Assembly (NCBI RefSeq): GCF_008245225.1
Contig: NZ_VTAW01000006.1
Coordinates: 62,001-126,000 of the forward strand
Length of the DNA: 64,000 nt
Direction: 5' to 3'
From: Natrialba swarupiae
GTDB lineage: Archaea > Halobacteriota > Halobacteria > Halobacteriales > Natrialbaceae
Shown: positions 36,125-43,873 of the stretch, piece by piece
Layout of the letters: each line of letters begins with the position of its first letter
Numbering within the stretch: position 1 is the stretch's first letter
Notes under the pieces: generated by a model
What the model was told of the DNA's origin: nothing
Databases searched by the model: none
What the model saw: the letters and a program-made list of their open reading frames with translations, nothing else
Program-made: the position numbers and the translations under genes

Positions 36125-38056
36125 TTACTCGAGGCCTCGGGTGGCGTACGCCGACGCCACGTCCCGTGGGTTGATTCGTCCGTCGTCGGCCAGTCGTGCG
36201 AGTTCGTCGGTCCGTTCCTGGATCGCCCGGCGAACGTCGGCGTACGTCTCCGTCGGATCGGCCAGTTGCTCCACGAGGCGACTTTCGCCGCGGTCGATCC
36301 TGCCCGTGGGAACCGCCCGTTCACCCTCGAGAGCGTACAGCGGCTCGAATCGGACGTCGTCTCCGGAGCCGATCACCTCTTCGATCCGTGCGACGCGCCT
36401 GCCGTTCCCGTCGGCCGTTCGGTAGGACTGGACGGTGACGACGAGGTCGGTCGCGGCGAACGACGACGGCTCGACGCCGAGGTCGGAGACGACGCGCTCG
36501 TAGACCTCTTCGGCCCCGTCGCCGTGAATCGTCCCGAGGACGGCGTTCGAGTTGGCACCGACGCGCATCGCTTCGTAGAGGACGCGGGCCTCCTCACCGC
36601 GGATCTCGCCGACGACGAGCGCCCCGTCGCCGAGACGGAGCGCGGTCCGCAGCGACTTCGCGGGGGAAATCTCCGGGCCGTCTCCCGTTCCGGTTCGGAG
36701 TGCCTGGACGTCCCTGTCGACCGTCTGTAGGACCGGGACCGGAAGCTCCGGCGTATCTTCGATGACGACGGTCCGCGTATCCGGCGTCAGTTCGTACAAC
36801 AGCGTTCCGAGCAGCGTCGTCTTTCCGGAGCCACGCGTTCCCGCGATGAGCCCGGCGGCGTTGCGTTCGACCGCGACCGAGAGAAAGCCCCCCACTGCCG
36901 GGGACATCGTTCCGTTGGCGACGAGTCCGGGAAGCGTAAACCGATCGTCGACTCGCTCCCTGAACGCGAACGCGACCCCCTCCGCGACCGGATCCGTGAC
37001 GCCCGCGATTCGGACACCCGTGCCGTTGATCAGATCTGCCGTCGCGTCGACCGTCGGGGCCGCACGGGAGAACGCCCGCCCGCTCGTCCTGCGAACGCGA
37101 GACGCCAGCGCGTCGACACCCGTCGGGGTCAGCCGAACGTTCGTCGTCGCGGACTCCCCGTCGACGACGACCCGGAGTGGGTTCCGGGAGACGGGCGAGG
37201 TGGCGTATACGTCGCTGATACGCGGATCCGCGAACAGATCCTCGAGAACGCCGTACCCTGCCGTGTGTTTCGACAGGATCGACGTCAGTTGCGGATCGAC
37301 CGGTCCGTCGTCCACCCGTTCGATCGCCCTCGAAGCGGCACGATCCCCCTCGACGAGCCCGTTGGCGATCGCTTCGTATCCGTCGATGAGCGTCTGGCGC
37401 TTTGGCGCTGACAGCGAGAGATCGACGGTGTCGAGTGCGTACAACGGGACGCTGTCTGCCCGCTCGTACAGGCGGGCGACGCTTCCCGTCTCGAGTTCGG
37501 TCACGTCGACGAGCGTCGCCCCGTCCGGAATCGAACGCTCGAGGTAGTAGTACGCGATGCTCGGGCCCACGGTCGGCTGGAACACGCTCTCGGGGTCGTC
37601 TACGTCTCGGGCGACTCGGACCAGCCCGGACTCCACTCCGACGTCTGCGACCGGTCCGACGCGCTGGTCGACCTCCGTTGCGACTGCGAGCGGATCGTCC
37701 GCGACGTCGGTCGCGAGCCGCTCGTTACGGTCGCCGAGGAGTTCGAGGAATCGGCCAGCAGCCGAGAGGAGCGTCACTCCGTGGCCATCGTAGCGGCGCT
37801 CGATCCCGTCCGATCGGACGCAGATTCGCTTGGCGTCGCGTTCGGCGAGTCGATGTACGACTGCCCGTCGGCACGGACCGGGTTCGGCGATGGTTCCCTT
37901 CCCGTCACAGTTGCTCGCCCGAAGAATCAGCGTATCGCCGTCGAATTCGGACCGACACCGACAGGCGTCGTCGGCGGATCCGAGCGGATCGACGTCGAAC
38001 ACTCCATCGATGCCGGCGACGATCGATCGAAGCCTCGATTCGCCCTTCGTAGACAT
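36125..38056 (-). CDS. Type II/IV secretion system ATPase (TadA/ArlI-like)
   Basis: 643 residues from ATG 38056. Walker A is AGTRGSGKTTLLG near residue 405; the Asp-box ALVVGEIRGEEARVLYEAM and the His box ANSNAVLGTIHGDGAEEVYERV follow. The N-terminal ~250 residues include several cysteines (CRCRSEF, NCDGKGTIAEPGPC) and look like the zinc-binding, DUF-type lead found in haloarchaeal pilus ATPases. It powers assembly of a type IV pilus-like appendage. The gene has its own promoter at 38079-38086. Distinct from archaellum FlaI because no fla/arl genes are nearby. Confidence 0.93.
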   Translation of the reverse strand: MSTKGESRLRSIVAGIDGVFDVDPLGSADDACRCRSEFDGDTLILRASNCDGKGTIAEPGPCRRAVVHRLAERDAKRICVRSDGIERRYDGHGVTLLSAAGRFLELLGDRNERLATDVADDPLAVATEVDQRVGPVADVGVESGLVRVARDVDDPESVFQPTVGPSIAYYYLERSIPDGATLVDVTELETGSVARLYERADSVPLYALDTVDLSLSAPKRQTLIDGYEAIANGLVEGDRAASRAIERVDDGPVDPQLTSILSKHTAGYGVLEDLFADPRISDVYATSPVSRNPLRVVVDGESATTNVRLTPTGVDALASRVRRTSGRAFSRAAPTVDATADLINGTGVRIAGVTDPVAEGVAFAFRERVDDRFTLPGLVANGTMSPAVGGFLSVAVERNAAGLIAGTRGSGKTTLLGTLLYELTPDTRTVVIEDTPELPVPVLQTVDRDVQALRTGTGDGPEISPAKSLRTALRLGDGALVVGEIRGEEARVLYEAMRVGANSNAVLGTIHGDGAEEVYERVVSDLGVEPSSFAATDLVVTVQSYRTADGNGRRVARIEEVIGSGDDVRFEPLYALEGERAVPTGRIDRGESRLVEQLADPTETYADVRRAIQERTDELARLADDGRINPRDVASAYATRGLE

Positions 38057-38078
38057 AGGGGTCGTACCTGCCCGTTCG

Positions 38079-38086
38079 TATTTAAA
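38079..38086 (-). promoter_or_regulatory. TATA box of the secretion ATPase gene
   Basis: TTTAAATA on the minus strand, 23-30 bases before ATG 38056, supports a leaderless ATPase transcript. The first inverted-repeat copy (38148-38204) lies about 60 bases further upstream. Confidence 0.65.
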
Positions 38087-38147
38087 CTCGAACCCGGCCC
38101 GACGCCAGGGAGGATCCGTTCATCAGGGTGTGAGTAGCCACTCCTGG

Positions 38148-38204
38148 AGTAGCCAATACACGTCACTGCACACCTGGTCGCCAGGCAGATCGGCGATCAG
38201 TGTG
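38148..38204. repeat. Inverted repeat, left copy (partner at 40667-40723)
   Basis: Reverse complement of 40667-40723: 46 consecutive identical bases (38159-38204 side) and 55 of 57 overall. It contains CCTGG-TCG-CCAGG and GATCGGCGATC, both small palindromes. Next to it a 9-base direct repeat GAGTAGCCA occurs at 38132 and 38147. The copy lies between the small membrane-protein gene and the ATPase promoter. Together the pair brackets 2462 bases with three genes. Confidence 0.9.
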
Positions 38205-38228
38205 GGCGTCGTTGCAGTTGTGGCTACG

Positions 38229-38693
38229 TCACACACGAGTAACGACGACGACGTTCGTCCCGGAGGGATCCGTCTCGAGTCGCAAGAGCAGTTCGGTCTT
38301 CGTGGCGGTTCCGCCGAGTTCGACGGATCGGTTCTCCGTCGGCGTCGCGTACACGATCGGCGCGTCGATCACGGTCGTTCGTGGATTCTCCCCCTCGAGT
38401 GCGACGACGACGGCGCTCGTCTGGTCGCTCGTCCGGTCGATGCTGAACCGATCGACCGGCGTCGACGTCAGCGAATCGGAGGGCAGCGATACTGTAACGA
38501 CTCGCTGGGGTGGTGGATGTCCGTCCGGCGGGAGATCCTCGTGGTCGACGAGGGTGGTCGCGGCGCGGTCGATCTCGTCGACGTCGTGATCGATCTGGCG
38601 CTCGCTCGATACGGTGGCTCCGTGTTCGATCGCCGGTACCGACAGCGCGAGCAGCGCAACGGCGAGCAAGACGGCCAGAACGTAGCGTATCAT
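38229..38693 (-). CDS. Small membrane-anchored protein of the pilus locus
   Basis: 154 residues. One N-terminal membrane helix (YVLAVLLAVALLALSVPAIEHG) and a ~130-residue acidic domain. The ATG overlaps the stop of the coiled-coil gene (ATGA), so they are translated together. From memory this pair matches families that NCBI lists as DUF7311 and DUF7310 and that occur next to haloarchaeal pilus ATPase genes; I could not check this. Function unknown; a small accessory or minor pilin-like protein is likely. Confidence 0.7.
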   Translation of the reverse strand: MIRYVLAVLLAVALLALSVPAIEHGATVSSERQIDHDVDEIDRAATTLVDHEDLPPDGHPPPQRVVTVSLPSDSLTSTPVDRFSIDRTSDQTSAVVVALEGENPRTTVIDAPIVYATPTENRSVELGGTATKTELLLRLETDPSGTNVVVVTRV

Positions 38694-39472
38694 CGAACCC
38701 AGGAGAGAATCGAGGGGACGAATCCCGACGACGTCTCATCACAGTTTGGCTGTCGACCTCGAGCGTCCGCTGGTGCCGTGTCGCCACCCTCGGCCGACGA
38801 GACGCGTCGTGCGACGGTTCGCTGATCGGTCGTCCGGGTCGACGGTTCGGGCCGACCGTCGTCACCGTCGACTCCGTCGGTACGTCGTCGATCGCCTCCG
38901 ACCGGCTGTTCCGTCGCGTCGGTCGAACACCGACTTTCGGGCCGTCGCTCATCCGACGCCGACCGCAGTGGGTCGTCGCCCGAGGACGGGCCGCCGGTGG
39001 TGGGAATTTGCTGTTCGGTGCCGTCGGAAGTTTCACCGACGACGTCGGCGATCGTTCGCTCGATACGATCGTCCGTTCTGTCCCCGGTCGTCGGCTCACA
39101 GTCACTCTCCTCGTCGGTCGGATCGGCCGTTTCCCCCGCGTCAGCCGGCGCCGACGCGGAGACGTCCTCGAGACGCCTCTCGAGGTCGGCCACCCTGCGT
39201 TCGAGGCGATCGACGACCGCGAGTGCCGTCGTCGCCTCGGTTTCGACCGCGTCGTTGACGGCGTCGATTCGGCCGACGTACCCTTCGATCGACTCCGTCC
39301 GTCCCTCGAGCGTCGCGAGCCGGGTCTCGTGGCCCTCGAGTTGCGTCTCGAGTCGGTCGAGATCCGCTCCGAGTGCCGCCAGCTCCGGTATCTCGTCTAG
39401 CGCGGACTCGCCGTCGACGACGGTTCGCTCGACGGCCGACAGTCGCTGCTCGAGTCGGTCGAGATCGGTCAC
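38690..39472 (-). CDS. Coiled-coil protein of the pilus locus
   Basis: 260 residues. Residues ~1-105 are heptad-rich (DLDRLEQRLSAVERTVV, LDRLETQLEGHETRLATLEG, VVDRLERRVADLERRLEDV) and should form a coiled coil. The rest is a low-complexity tail rich in Asp, Thr, Arg and Ser with no fold I know; it ends with a short hydrophobic FVPSILSWVR. No membrane helix. A TTTATATA box at 39495-39502 gives a leaderless start at 39472. Likely a cytoplasmic regulator or assembly factor for the ATPase encoded downstream. Confidence 0.75.
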   Translation of the reverse strand: MTDLDRLEQRLSAVERTVVDGESALDEIPELAALGADLDRLETQLEGHETRLATLEGRTESIEGYVGRIDAVNDAVETEATTALAVVDRLERRVADLERRLEDVSASAPADAGETADPTDEESDCEPTTGDRTDDRIERTIADVVGETSDGTEQQIPTTGGPSSGDDPLRSASDERRPESRCSTDATEQPVGGDRRRTDGVDGDDGRPEPSTRTTDQRTVARRVSSAEGGDTAPADARGRQPNCDETSSGFVPSILSWVR

Positions 39473-39876
39473 ACGCCCACTGGCCCCCCGTTCGTATATA
39501 AACTCACGGCAGCCATCGCTCGGCGTCGGCGACTGCTCGAACCGAACTCTCGCTCACGACGTGCCGGTCGTTCGCGGGCGTGTCGTTTTACTACGTCGGC
39601 CGTTCGCGGGCGTGCAGCCGACCACTCGCACGGATACGACTTTGTGTTCGCGGCGTCGAGATTGCGTTAACGCGTCGAGAACCCCAGTCGTCTCACGGAG
39701 AGGGCCGCGTCGCCGTCGGTGACCGCGAGGGCGACTGGGACCGATCGATCGACCGCCACACGACACATGTACGTACCTGTCCGAGATACCCTGCCCGCTC
39801 TCGTTACCGGTCGGACGGCCGAACCAACGCGCTTTCTCCCGCGACCCCTATCGTGGGCTCCCGCGCTGAGGATCCT
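39473..39876. other. Divergent spacer of 404 bases
   Basis: Contains the coiled-coil gene promoter at 39495-39502 on the minus strand. Open frames that cross it are basic, Arg/Ser-rich shadow reading and I support none. I see no clear TATA box for the CcdA-like gene at 39877. Confidence 0.45.
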
Positions 39877-40557
39877 ATGACGCTTTCGGGGCTCGTCGAG
39901 CACTTTCTTCTCGGCGTCGCGACGCCGCTGACCGCAGCCTGCGTGATCCCGCTGTATCCGACGTTTCTCGCCTACCTGGCCAGCGCCGACGCCGGCGATC
40001 GTCGCCGGCCCGTGGCGCTACTCGGCCTCTTGGTGGTGGCCGGGGTGCTCGTGTTCATGGCCGCCGTCGGCGTCGTGTTCACGTACCTCCTCCAGGAGTC
40101 GGTCAACAGAGTCGTCGCGGACGTCTCGCCGGTCGCGTTCGCCGTCCTCGCGGTCGTCGGCGCGGTCTTGCTCGTCGACCCGAGCGGGTTCTCGAGGGTT
40201 CCCACGCTCGAGCCGCCTCAATCGCGTTATCCCGCGCTTTCGGCGTTCAGCTACGGCTTCTTCTTCGGGGCGATCGTCATCCCCTGTAATCCGGCGACTA
40301 TCTCGCTGTTTTTCGCGCGGACGCCGGTGCTGTACGACACCCACGCGGAGAGTATGCTCGGTTTTCTCGCGTTCGGCCTGGGCATCGGCGCGCCACTGCT
40401 TGCGTTCGCGCTCCTCTCCGAACCGTTCGGCCGGCAGGTCACGCGGACGCTCGCCCGCTACAGCAGTCAGATCAACCGGGCGACCGGTGCGATTCTGCTC
40501 GTGGTCGCGGCCTACTATCTCCTGTTCGTCTTCGACGTGGTTCCCTGGATGGGCTAA
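39877..40557 (+). CDS. CcdA/DsbD-like thiol transport protein
   Basis: 226 residues from ATG 39877; the longer frame upstream lacks coding character. Six membrane segments. Two conserved redox cysteines are present in the typical places: AACVIPLYPTFLAYL in segment 1 and VIPCNPATISLFF in segment 4. CcdA carries electrons from the cytoplasm across the membrane to extracellular thioredoxin-like proteins for disulfide reduction and cytochrome c maturation. No cytochrome c genes are adjacent. It lies next to the pilus locus, inside the inverted-repeat pair. Confidence 0.9.
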   Translation: MTLSGLVEHFLLGVATPLTAACVIPLYPTFLAYLASADAGDRRRPVALLGLLVVAGVLVFMAAVGVVFTYLLQESVNRVVADVSPVAFAVLAVVGAVLLVDPSGFSRVPTLEPPQSRYPALSAFSYGFFFGAIVIPCNPATISLFFARTPVLYDTHAESMLGFLAFGLGIGAPLLAFALLSEPFGRQVTRTLARYSSQINRATGAILLVVAAYYLLFVFDVVPWMG

Positions 40558-40573
40558 ACTATAGTAACGACTG

Positions 40574-40655
40574 ATACGGATTCCTGTACCGATGTACCGG
40601 CGCAACCGCCGCCTGGGTCGCGGCTGCGCCGAAAATAACTTACAGTAAACCGTAT
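40574..40655 (-). repeat. 82-base palindromic element, copy A
   Basis: On the minus strand it opens ATACGGTTTACTGTAA and closes with TTCCTGTATC-like complement (ATACGGA on the plus strand). A GC-rich inner stem pairs CGGCGCAACCGC with GCGGCTGCGCCG. The length and layout match the copy at 52508-52589 exactly and the partial copy at 52433. It lies 11 bases before the right inverted-repeat copy at 40667. Confidence 0.75.
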
Positions 40656-40666
40656 GAAACGATTCA

Positions 40667-40723
40667 CACACTGATCGCCGATCTGCCTGGCGACCAGGTG
40701 TGCAGTGACGTGCAGTGGCTACT
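40667..40723. repeat. Inverted repeat, right copy (partner at 38148-38204)
   Basis: See 38148-38204: 46 exact bases then 2 mismatches within 11 more, in opposite orientation, 2462 bases apart. This copy lies between the CcdA-like gene and cofE, just after the 82-base palindrome at 40574. No recombinase gene is in the window. Confidence 0.9.
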
Positions 40724-40807
40724 ACAACGTGATCAGTACTGACGCTCTCCGTCGCCACCGTTGTTCGGTGACGGTGCGCTTTTCACGGCGCTTTCCCACT
40801 CTCCGGT

Positions 40808-41578
40808 ATGGAACTCGAGCCAGTGAGGGATCTCCCCGAGATCCGCGCCGGCGACGACCTCGCCGACCTGATCGCGGACCGGACTACTCTCGAACCCGGC
40901 GACGTGGTGACCGTCGCGAGCACGGTCGTCTCGAAGGCTGAAGGACGGACGGCGGATCTGGACGACTATCCGGTCAGCGGCCGCGCGCGGGAAATCGCGG
41001 ACAAGATCGGCGAGTTGACCGCCGAGGAGAAGGACCCGCGGTTCGCCCAGGCCGTCCTCGAGGAGAGTACCGAACTGTTGATCGACGCGCCGTTTTTGCT
41101 CACCGAGACGCGCTTCGGGCACATCTCCGTCAATGCTGGGATCGACCGATCGAACGTCCCGGGTCACGACCTGCTTTTGTTGCCGAAGCGACCGGGGAAA
41201 AGCGCCGAACGGATCCGTGCGGGACTCGAGGAGCGCGGCGTCGACGACGTCGCCGTGATCGTCACGGACACCTGTGGGCGGCCGTTCCGACACGGCCAAC
41301 GCGGCGTCGCACTCGGCTGGGCCGGCATCTCCGCGAGCCGCGACTGGCGTGGCGAACCCGACCGCGACGGGCGCGAACTCGGCGTCACCGTCCAGTCGGT
41401 GGTCGACGAACTCTCCTCGGCCGCCAACCTCGTCGCCGGTGAGGGTGCCGGCGGAACGCCCGCGGTCGTCGTCCGCGACTGGGCGTTCGGAGACCTCGAG
41501 GGCAGCGACGAACTGTTCCGGTCCGTCGAGGACGACCTCGTCCGGCAGGCGCTGCGGGAGTGGGAGTTCGACGGCTGA
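40808..41578 (+). CDS. cofE: Coenzyme F420-0:L-glutamate ligase
   Basis: 256 residues, standard length. TVVSKAEGRTADLDD is the N-terminal substrate loop, HISVNAGIDRSN and VIVTDTCGRPFRHGQRGVALG are the CofE signature motifs for metal and GTP binding. It adds the first glutamates to F420-0 with GTP. The gene downstream encodes an F420-dependent reductase, so cofactor synthesis and use are neighbours. The ATG at 40808 follows a 250-base spacer that holds two repeat elements. Confidence 0.96.
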   Translation: MELEPVRDLPEIRAGDDLADLIADRTTLEPGDVVTVASTVVSKAEGRTADLDDYPVSGRAREIADKIGELTAEEKDPRFAQAVLEESTELLIDAPFLLTETRFGHISVNAGIDRSNVPGHDLLLLPKRPGKSAERIRAGLEERGVDDVAVIVTDTCGRPFRHGQRGVALGWAGISASRDWRGEPDRDGRELGVTVQSVVDELSSAANLVAGEGAGGTPAVVVRDWAFGDLEGSDELFRSVEDDLVRQALREWEFDG

Positions 41579-41633
41579 CCGCCGGATCTCCGGTGACGGT
41601 GGGCTTTTTAGGCCGCTGCCCGACCCTGCGAGT

Positions 41634-41699
41634 ATGAACCGACACGCGGCTCGCGATCGCTTCGAGTGCCGACTCGAGGACGGAGGGAACGACCGATGA
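41634..41699 (+). CDS. 21-residue upstream ORF coupled to the F420 reductase gene
   Basis: ATG at 41634, 24-29 bases after the TATA-like TTTTTA at 41605-41610, the spacing for a leaderless start. The product is MNRHAARDRFECRLEDGGND with a final Arg. Its TGA overlaps the ATG of the reductase gene (ATGA at 41696-41699). The reductase ATG is 62 bases further than the expected transcription start, so the short ORF is probably translated first and passes ribosomes on. Function as a peptide is not implied. Confidence 0.55.
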   Translation: MNRHAARDRFECRLEDGGNDR

Positions 41700-42691
41700 C
41701 CGGTGGCGGACCGACCTGGGGGATCGAACTCACTCCCGAACACGACCTCGAGCGGATCGCGGGGCTGGCGGCGCTCGCAGAGGACGAGGCGTTCGACGTC
41801 GCGTTCGCGAGCAGTCACTACTTCAACCGGGATCCGTTCGTGGCGCTCTCGCGGATGGCCGACGCGACCGACGAGATCCGGCTCGGACCGGGGATCGTCA
41901 ACCCCTACGAGACCCATCCGGTGAAACTCGCCGCGCAGACGGCGACGGTCGACGAGGTAAGCGACGGTCGAGCCGTCTTCGGCGTCGGGGCGGGCGACCG
42001 CTCTACGCTCGCGACCCTTGGCGTCGATCAGGATCGGCCGCTTCGACGCGTCCTCGAGACGGTCGACGTCGCACGCGACCTCTGGGCCGGTGAGACGGTC
42101 ACCCACGAGGGGACCTTCACTGCGCGAGACGCCTCGCTCAACCTCGAGCCGAGCGAGATTCCGGTCTACGTCGGCGCACAGGGACCACACATGCTCCGAA
42201 TGAGCGCGAAACACGCCGACGGCGTCCTGATCAACGCCGCTCACCCTCGGGACCTCGAGTGGTCCGCCGGGCAGATCGAGCAGGGGCTGGCCGATCGGCC
42301 CGACGACCGTGGAGAGTTCGAGTCGCTGGCGTTCGCGAGCGTCAGCGTCGCGGGCGACGAGGAGGCGGCCCGCGAGGCCGCGCGACCGCCAGTTGCGTTC
42401 ATCGTCGGCGGCGCGGCCGAACCGGTCCTCGAGCGCCACGAGATCGACCGCGAGGCCGCGAGTGCGGTGAGCGACGCCTTAGAGCGCGGGGAGCTCTCCG
42501 AGGCGTTTGGGCTGGTGACGCCCGCGATGATCGACGCCTTCTGTGTCGCGGGGACGACCGAGTCGGTGACGGACCGGTTCGAGGCGATCCTCGAGCACGT
42601 CGACGGAATCGTCGTCGGTTCGCCGCTGGGCCCCGATCTCGAGGACGCCGTCGAACGCGCGAGCGAAGCGCTCACGCGGGCGACGAACTGA
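41696..42691 (+). CDS. mer: F420-dependent methylenetetrahydromethanopterin reductase-like (LLM family)
   Basis: 331 residues. WGIELTPEHDLERIAGLAALAE, LGPGIVNPYETHPVKLA, FGVGAGDRSTLATLG and IPVYVGAQGPHMLRMSAKHADGVLINA are typical of Mer within the bacterial luciferase-like F420 enzymes. Mer reduces methylene- to methyl-tetrahydromethanopterin (or a related C1 carrier) with F420H2; in halophiles the pathway probably serves C1 supply using a folate-like carrier. It is adjacent to cofE. Start chosen for the ATGA overlap with the upstream short ORF. Confidence 0.88.
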   Translation: MTGGGPTWGIELTPEHDLERIAGLAALAEDEAFDVAFASSHYFNRDPFVALSRMADATDEIRLGPGIVNPYETHPVKLAAQTATVDEVSDGRAVFGVGAGDRSTLATLGVDQDRPLRRVLETVDVARDLWAGETVTHEGTFTARDASLNLEPSEIPVYVGAQGPHMLRMSAKHADGVLINAAHPRDLEWSAGQIEQGLADRPDDRGEFESLAFASVSVAGDEEAAREAARPPVAFIVGGAAEPVLERHEIDREAASAVSDALERGELSEAFGLVTPAMIDAFCVAGTTESVTDRFEAILEHVDGIVVGSPLGPDLEDAVERASEALTRATN

Positions 42692-42728
42692 CGGGAGAAG
42701 GCGGTGTACTGACGGGAGAAGACGGCGT
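42687..42728. repeat. Tandem 21-base duplication at the end of the reductase gene
   Basis: ACTGACGGGAGAAGGCGGTGT (42687-42707) is repeated as ACTGACGGGAGAAGACGGCG plus T (42708-42728) with two changes. The first copy contains the stop codon of the reductase gene, the second ends at the stop of the convergent small gene. Confidence 0.8.
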
Positions 42729-42922
42729 TAGTTCGGGGTGACGAGACTGCCGATCGCGCCGAGAGTGAGCGCGCCGAAGACGCCGAGGGAGAAGACGACG
42801 AGGATCGTGCCGACGAGGACGAGCAACGGGGCGAGCCCGTCGCCCATCGCGACGTCGGTGAAGAGTTCGTTCATCTCGACGATGTTGTCCACGATGACGT
42901 TCAACGCTGCGGCGGATTCCAT
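42728..42922 (-). CDS. Small two-helix membrane protein
   Basis: 64 residues. An amphipathic lead (ALNVIVDNIVEMNELFTDVA) is followed by two hydrophobic stretches, LAPLLVLVGTILVVFSLGVF and ALTLGAIGSLV. Typical of small haloarchaeal membrane proteins with no known function. Convergent with the reductase gene and divergent from the zinc-ribbon gene at 43037. Confidence 0.65.
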   Translation of the reverse strand: MESAAALNVIVDNIVEMNELFTDVAMGDGLAPLLVLVGTILVVFSLGVFGALTLGAIGSLVTPN

Positions 42923-42967
42923 AAACGGAGGTTGTCGTCGGTGGTACTTGGCCGTGCCGGTCTCGGT

Positions 42968-43023
42968 CAGTCGAACTGTACAAACCGTCCTCGTACAGTC
43001 GAATCGTATAAACCGCCTTCGTG
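42968..43023 (+). repeat. 28-base tandem duplication carrying the promoter of the zinc-ribbon gene
   Basis: Two copies of CAGTCGAA-x2-GTA-x-AAACCG-x-C-x-TCGT (42968-42995 and 42996-43023), differing at about six positions. Only the second has a good TATA box (TATAAA at 43007-43012), 25-30 bases before the GTG start at 43037. The first has TACAAA in the same place. Confidence 0.7.
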
Positions 43024-43036
43024 CGTATCCTCGTGT

Positions 43037-43312
43037 GTGACCGAGGACGCGACGCTCTCGGAGTTCGGAGTCGACTCGGACGAGTGCGACGACTCGAGTT
43101 CCAACGATTCGGAATCCGACACACGGGACATCGACGAGTCAGCGTCGGTGATGACCGACCCCGCTTCCCCAGCATCGACAGACGACGGGGCGCCGACGTC
43201 GCTGTCGACGTACGCCTGGGGATCACACGTCTGTCGGCGTTGTGACGCCGAAAGCTCGCGAGTCTGGCGGGACGGCGACGGGTTCGTCTGTCCCGATTGC
43301 AAGGAGTGGTAG
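43037..43312 (+). CDS. Small C-terminal zinc-ribbon protein
   Basis: 91 residues from the GTG at 43037, leaderless after the TATAAA at 43007-43012. The first ~55 residues are acidic and Ser-rich without structure. The C-terminal HVCRRCDAESSRVWRDGDGF plus CPDCKEW gives two CxxC pairs, a zinc ribbon. This type of haloarchaeal small zinc protein has no established role; a nucleic-acid or protein interaction is likely. Confidence 0.75.
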   Translation: MTEDATLSEFGVDSDECDDSSSNDSESDTRDIDESASVMTDPASPASTDDGAPTSLSTYAWGSHVCRRCDAESSRVWRDGDGFVCPDCKEW

Positions 43313-43420
43313 TTTACGATCGGAAGACTACAAGGAGCGATAGTCCGCGTCGAACGTATTCCGGATGGCGACACGAAGCGGACCGGACTCGAGGGGAAAC
43401 GCGTGGCAACCTCCCGAACA

Positions 43421-43427
43421 TTTATAT
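43421..43427 (+). promoter_or_regulatory. TATA box of the cold shock gene
   Basis: TTTATAT is 27-33 bases before the ATG at 43454 and confirms the choice of 43454 over in-frame upstream ATGs at 43403. Confidence 0.65.
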
Positions 43428-43453
43428 CTTTGTCGTGGGTCTATTCACGTGCA

Positions 43454-43648
43454 ATGGCGAAAGGTACGGTCGCATTCTTCAACGACACTGGCGGTTACGG
43501 GTTCATCGAGAGCGAGGATTCGGACGAGGACGTGTTCTTCCACATGGAAGACGTCGGCGGTCCCGACCTGGAGGAGGGTCAGGAAGTCGAGTTCGACATC
43601 GAGCAGGCCGACAAAGGCCCGCGTGCAACCAACGTCGAACGGCTCTGA
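43454..43648 (+). CDS. cspA: Cold shock domain protein
   Basis: 64 residues, the full cold-shock beta-barrel. RNP1 is GYGFIES and RNP2 is DVFFHME; MAKGTVAFFNDTGGYG is the usual N-terminus. It binds single-stranded RNA or DNA and keeps mRNA unfolded. Single-gene unit with a strong promoter. Confidence 0.97.
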   Translation: MAKGTVAFFNDTGGYGFIESEDSDEDVFFHMEDVGGPDLEEGQEVEFDIEQADKGPRATNVERL

Positions 43649-43873
43649 GCGCCCGGTAAGTAGTATCGTTTTCCGATCGTCGCTCCGATAGCGGCTGCGT
43701 TGCCGTGTGCCGGGAGTATTCTTTTCACTATCCCGATCTTACTGAGAACGAATCGACGTAATCTGGAACACCAGTACGCATTCGTATCGGTGACACAACG
43801 CATATGTTTGCCAGCGCCTGAGAACGGATGACTGACGATGAACCGCAGCCCGGATACACTCTCCCCGTGATCG

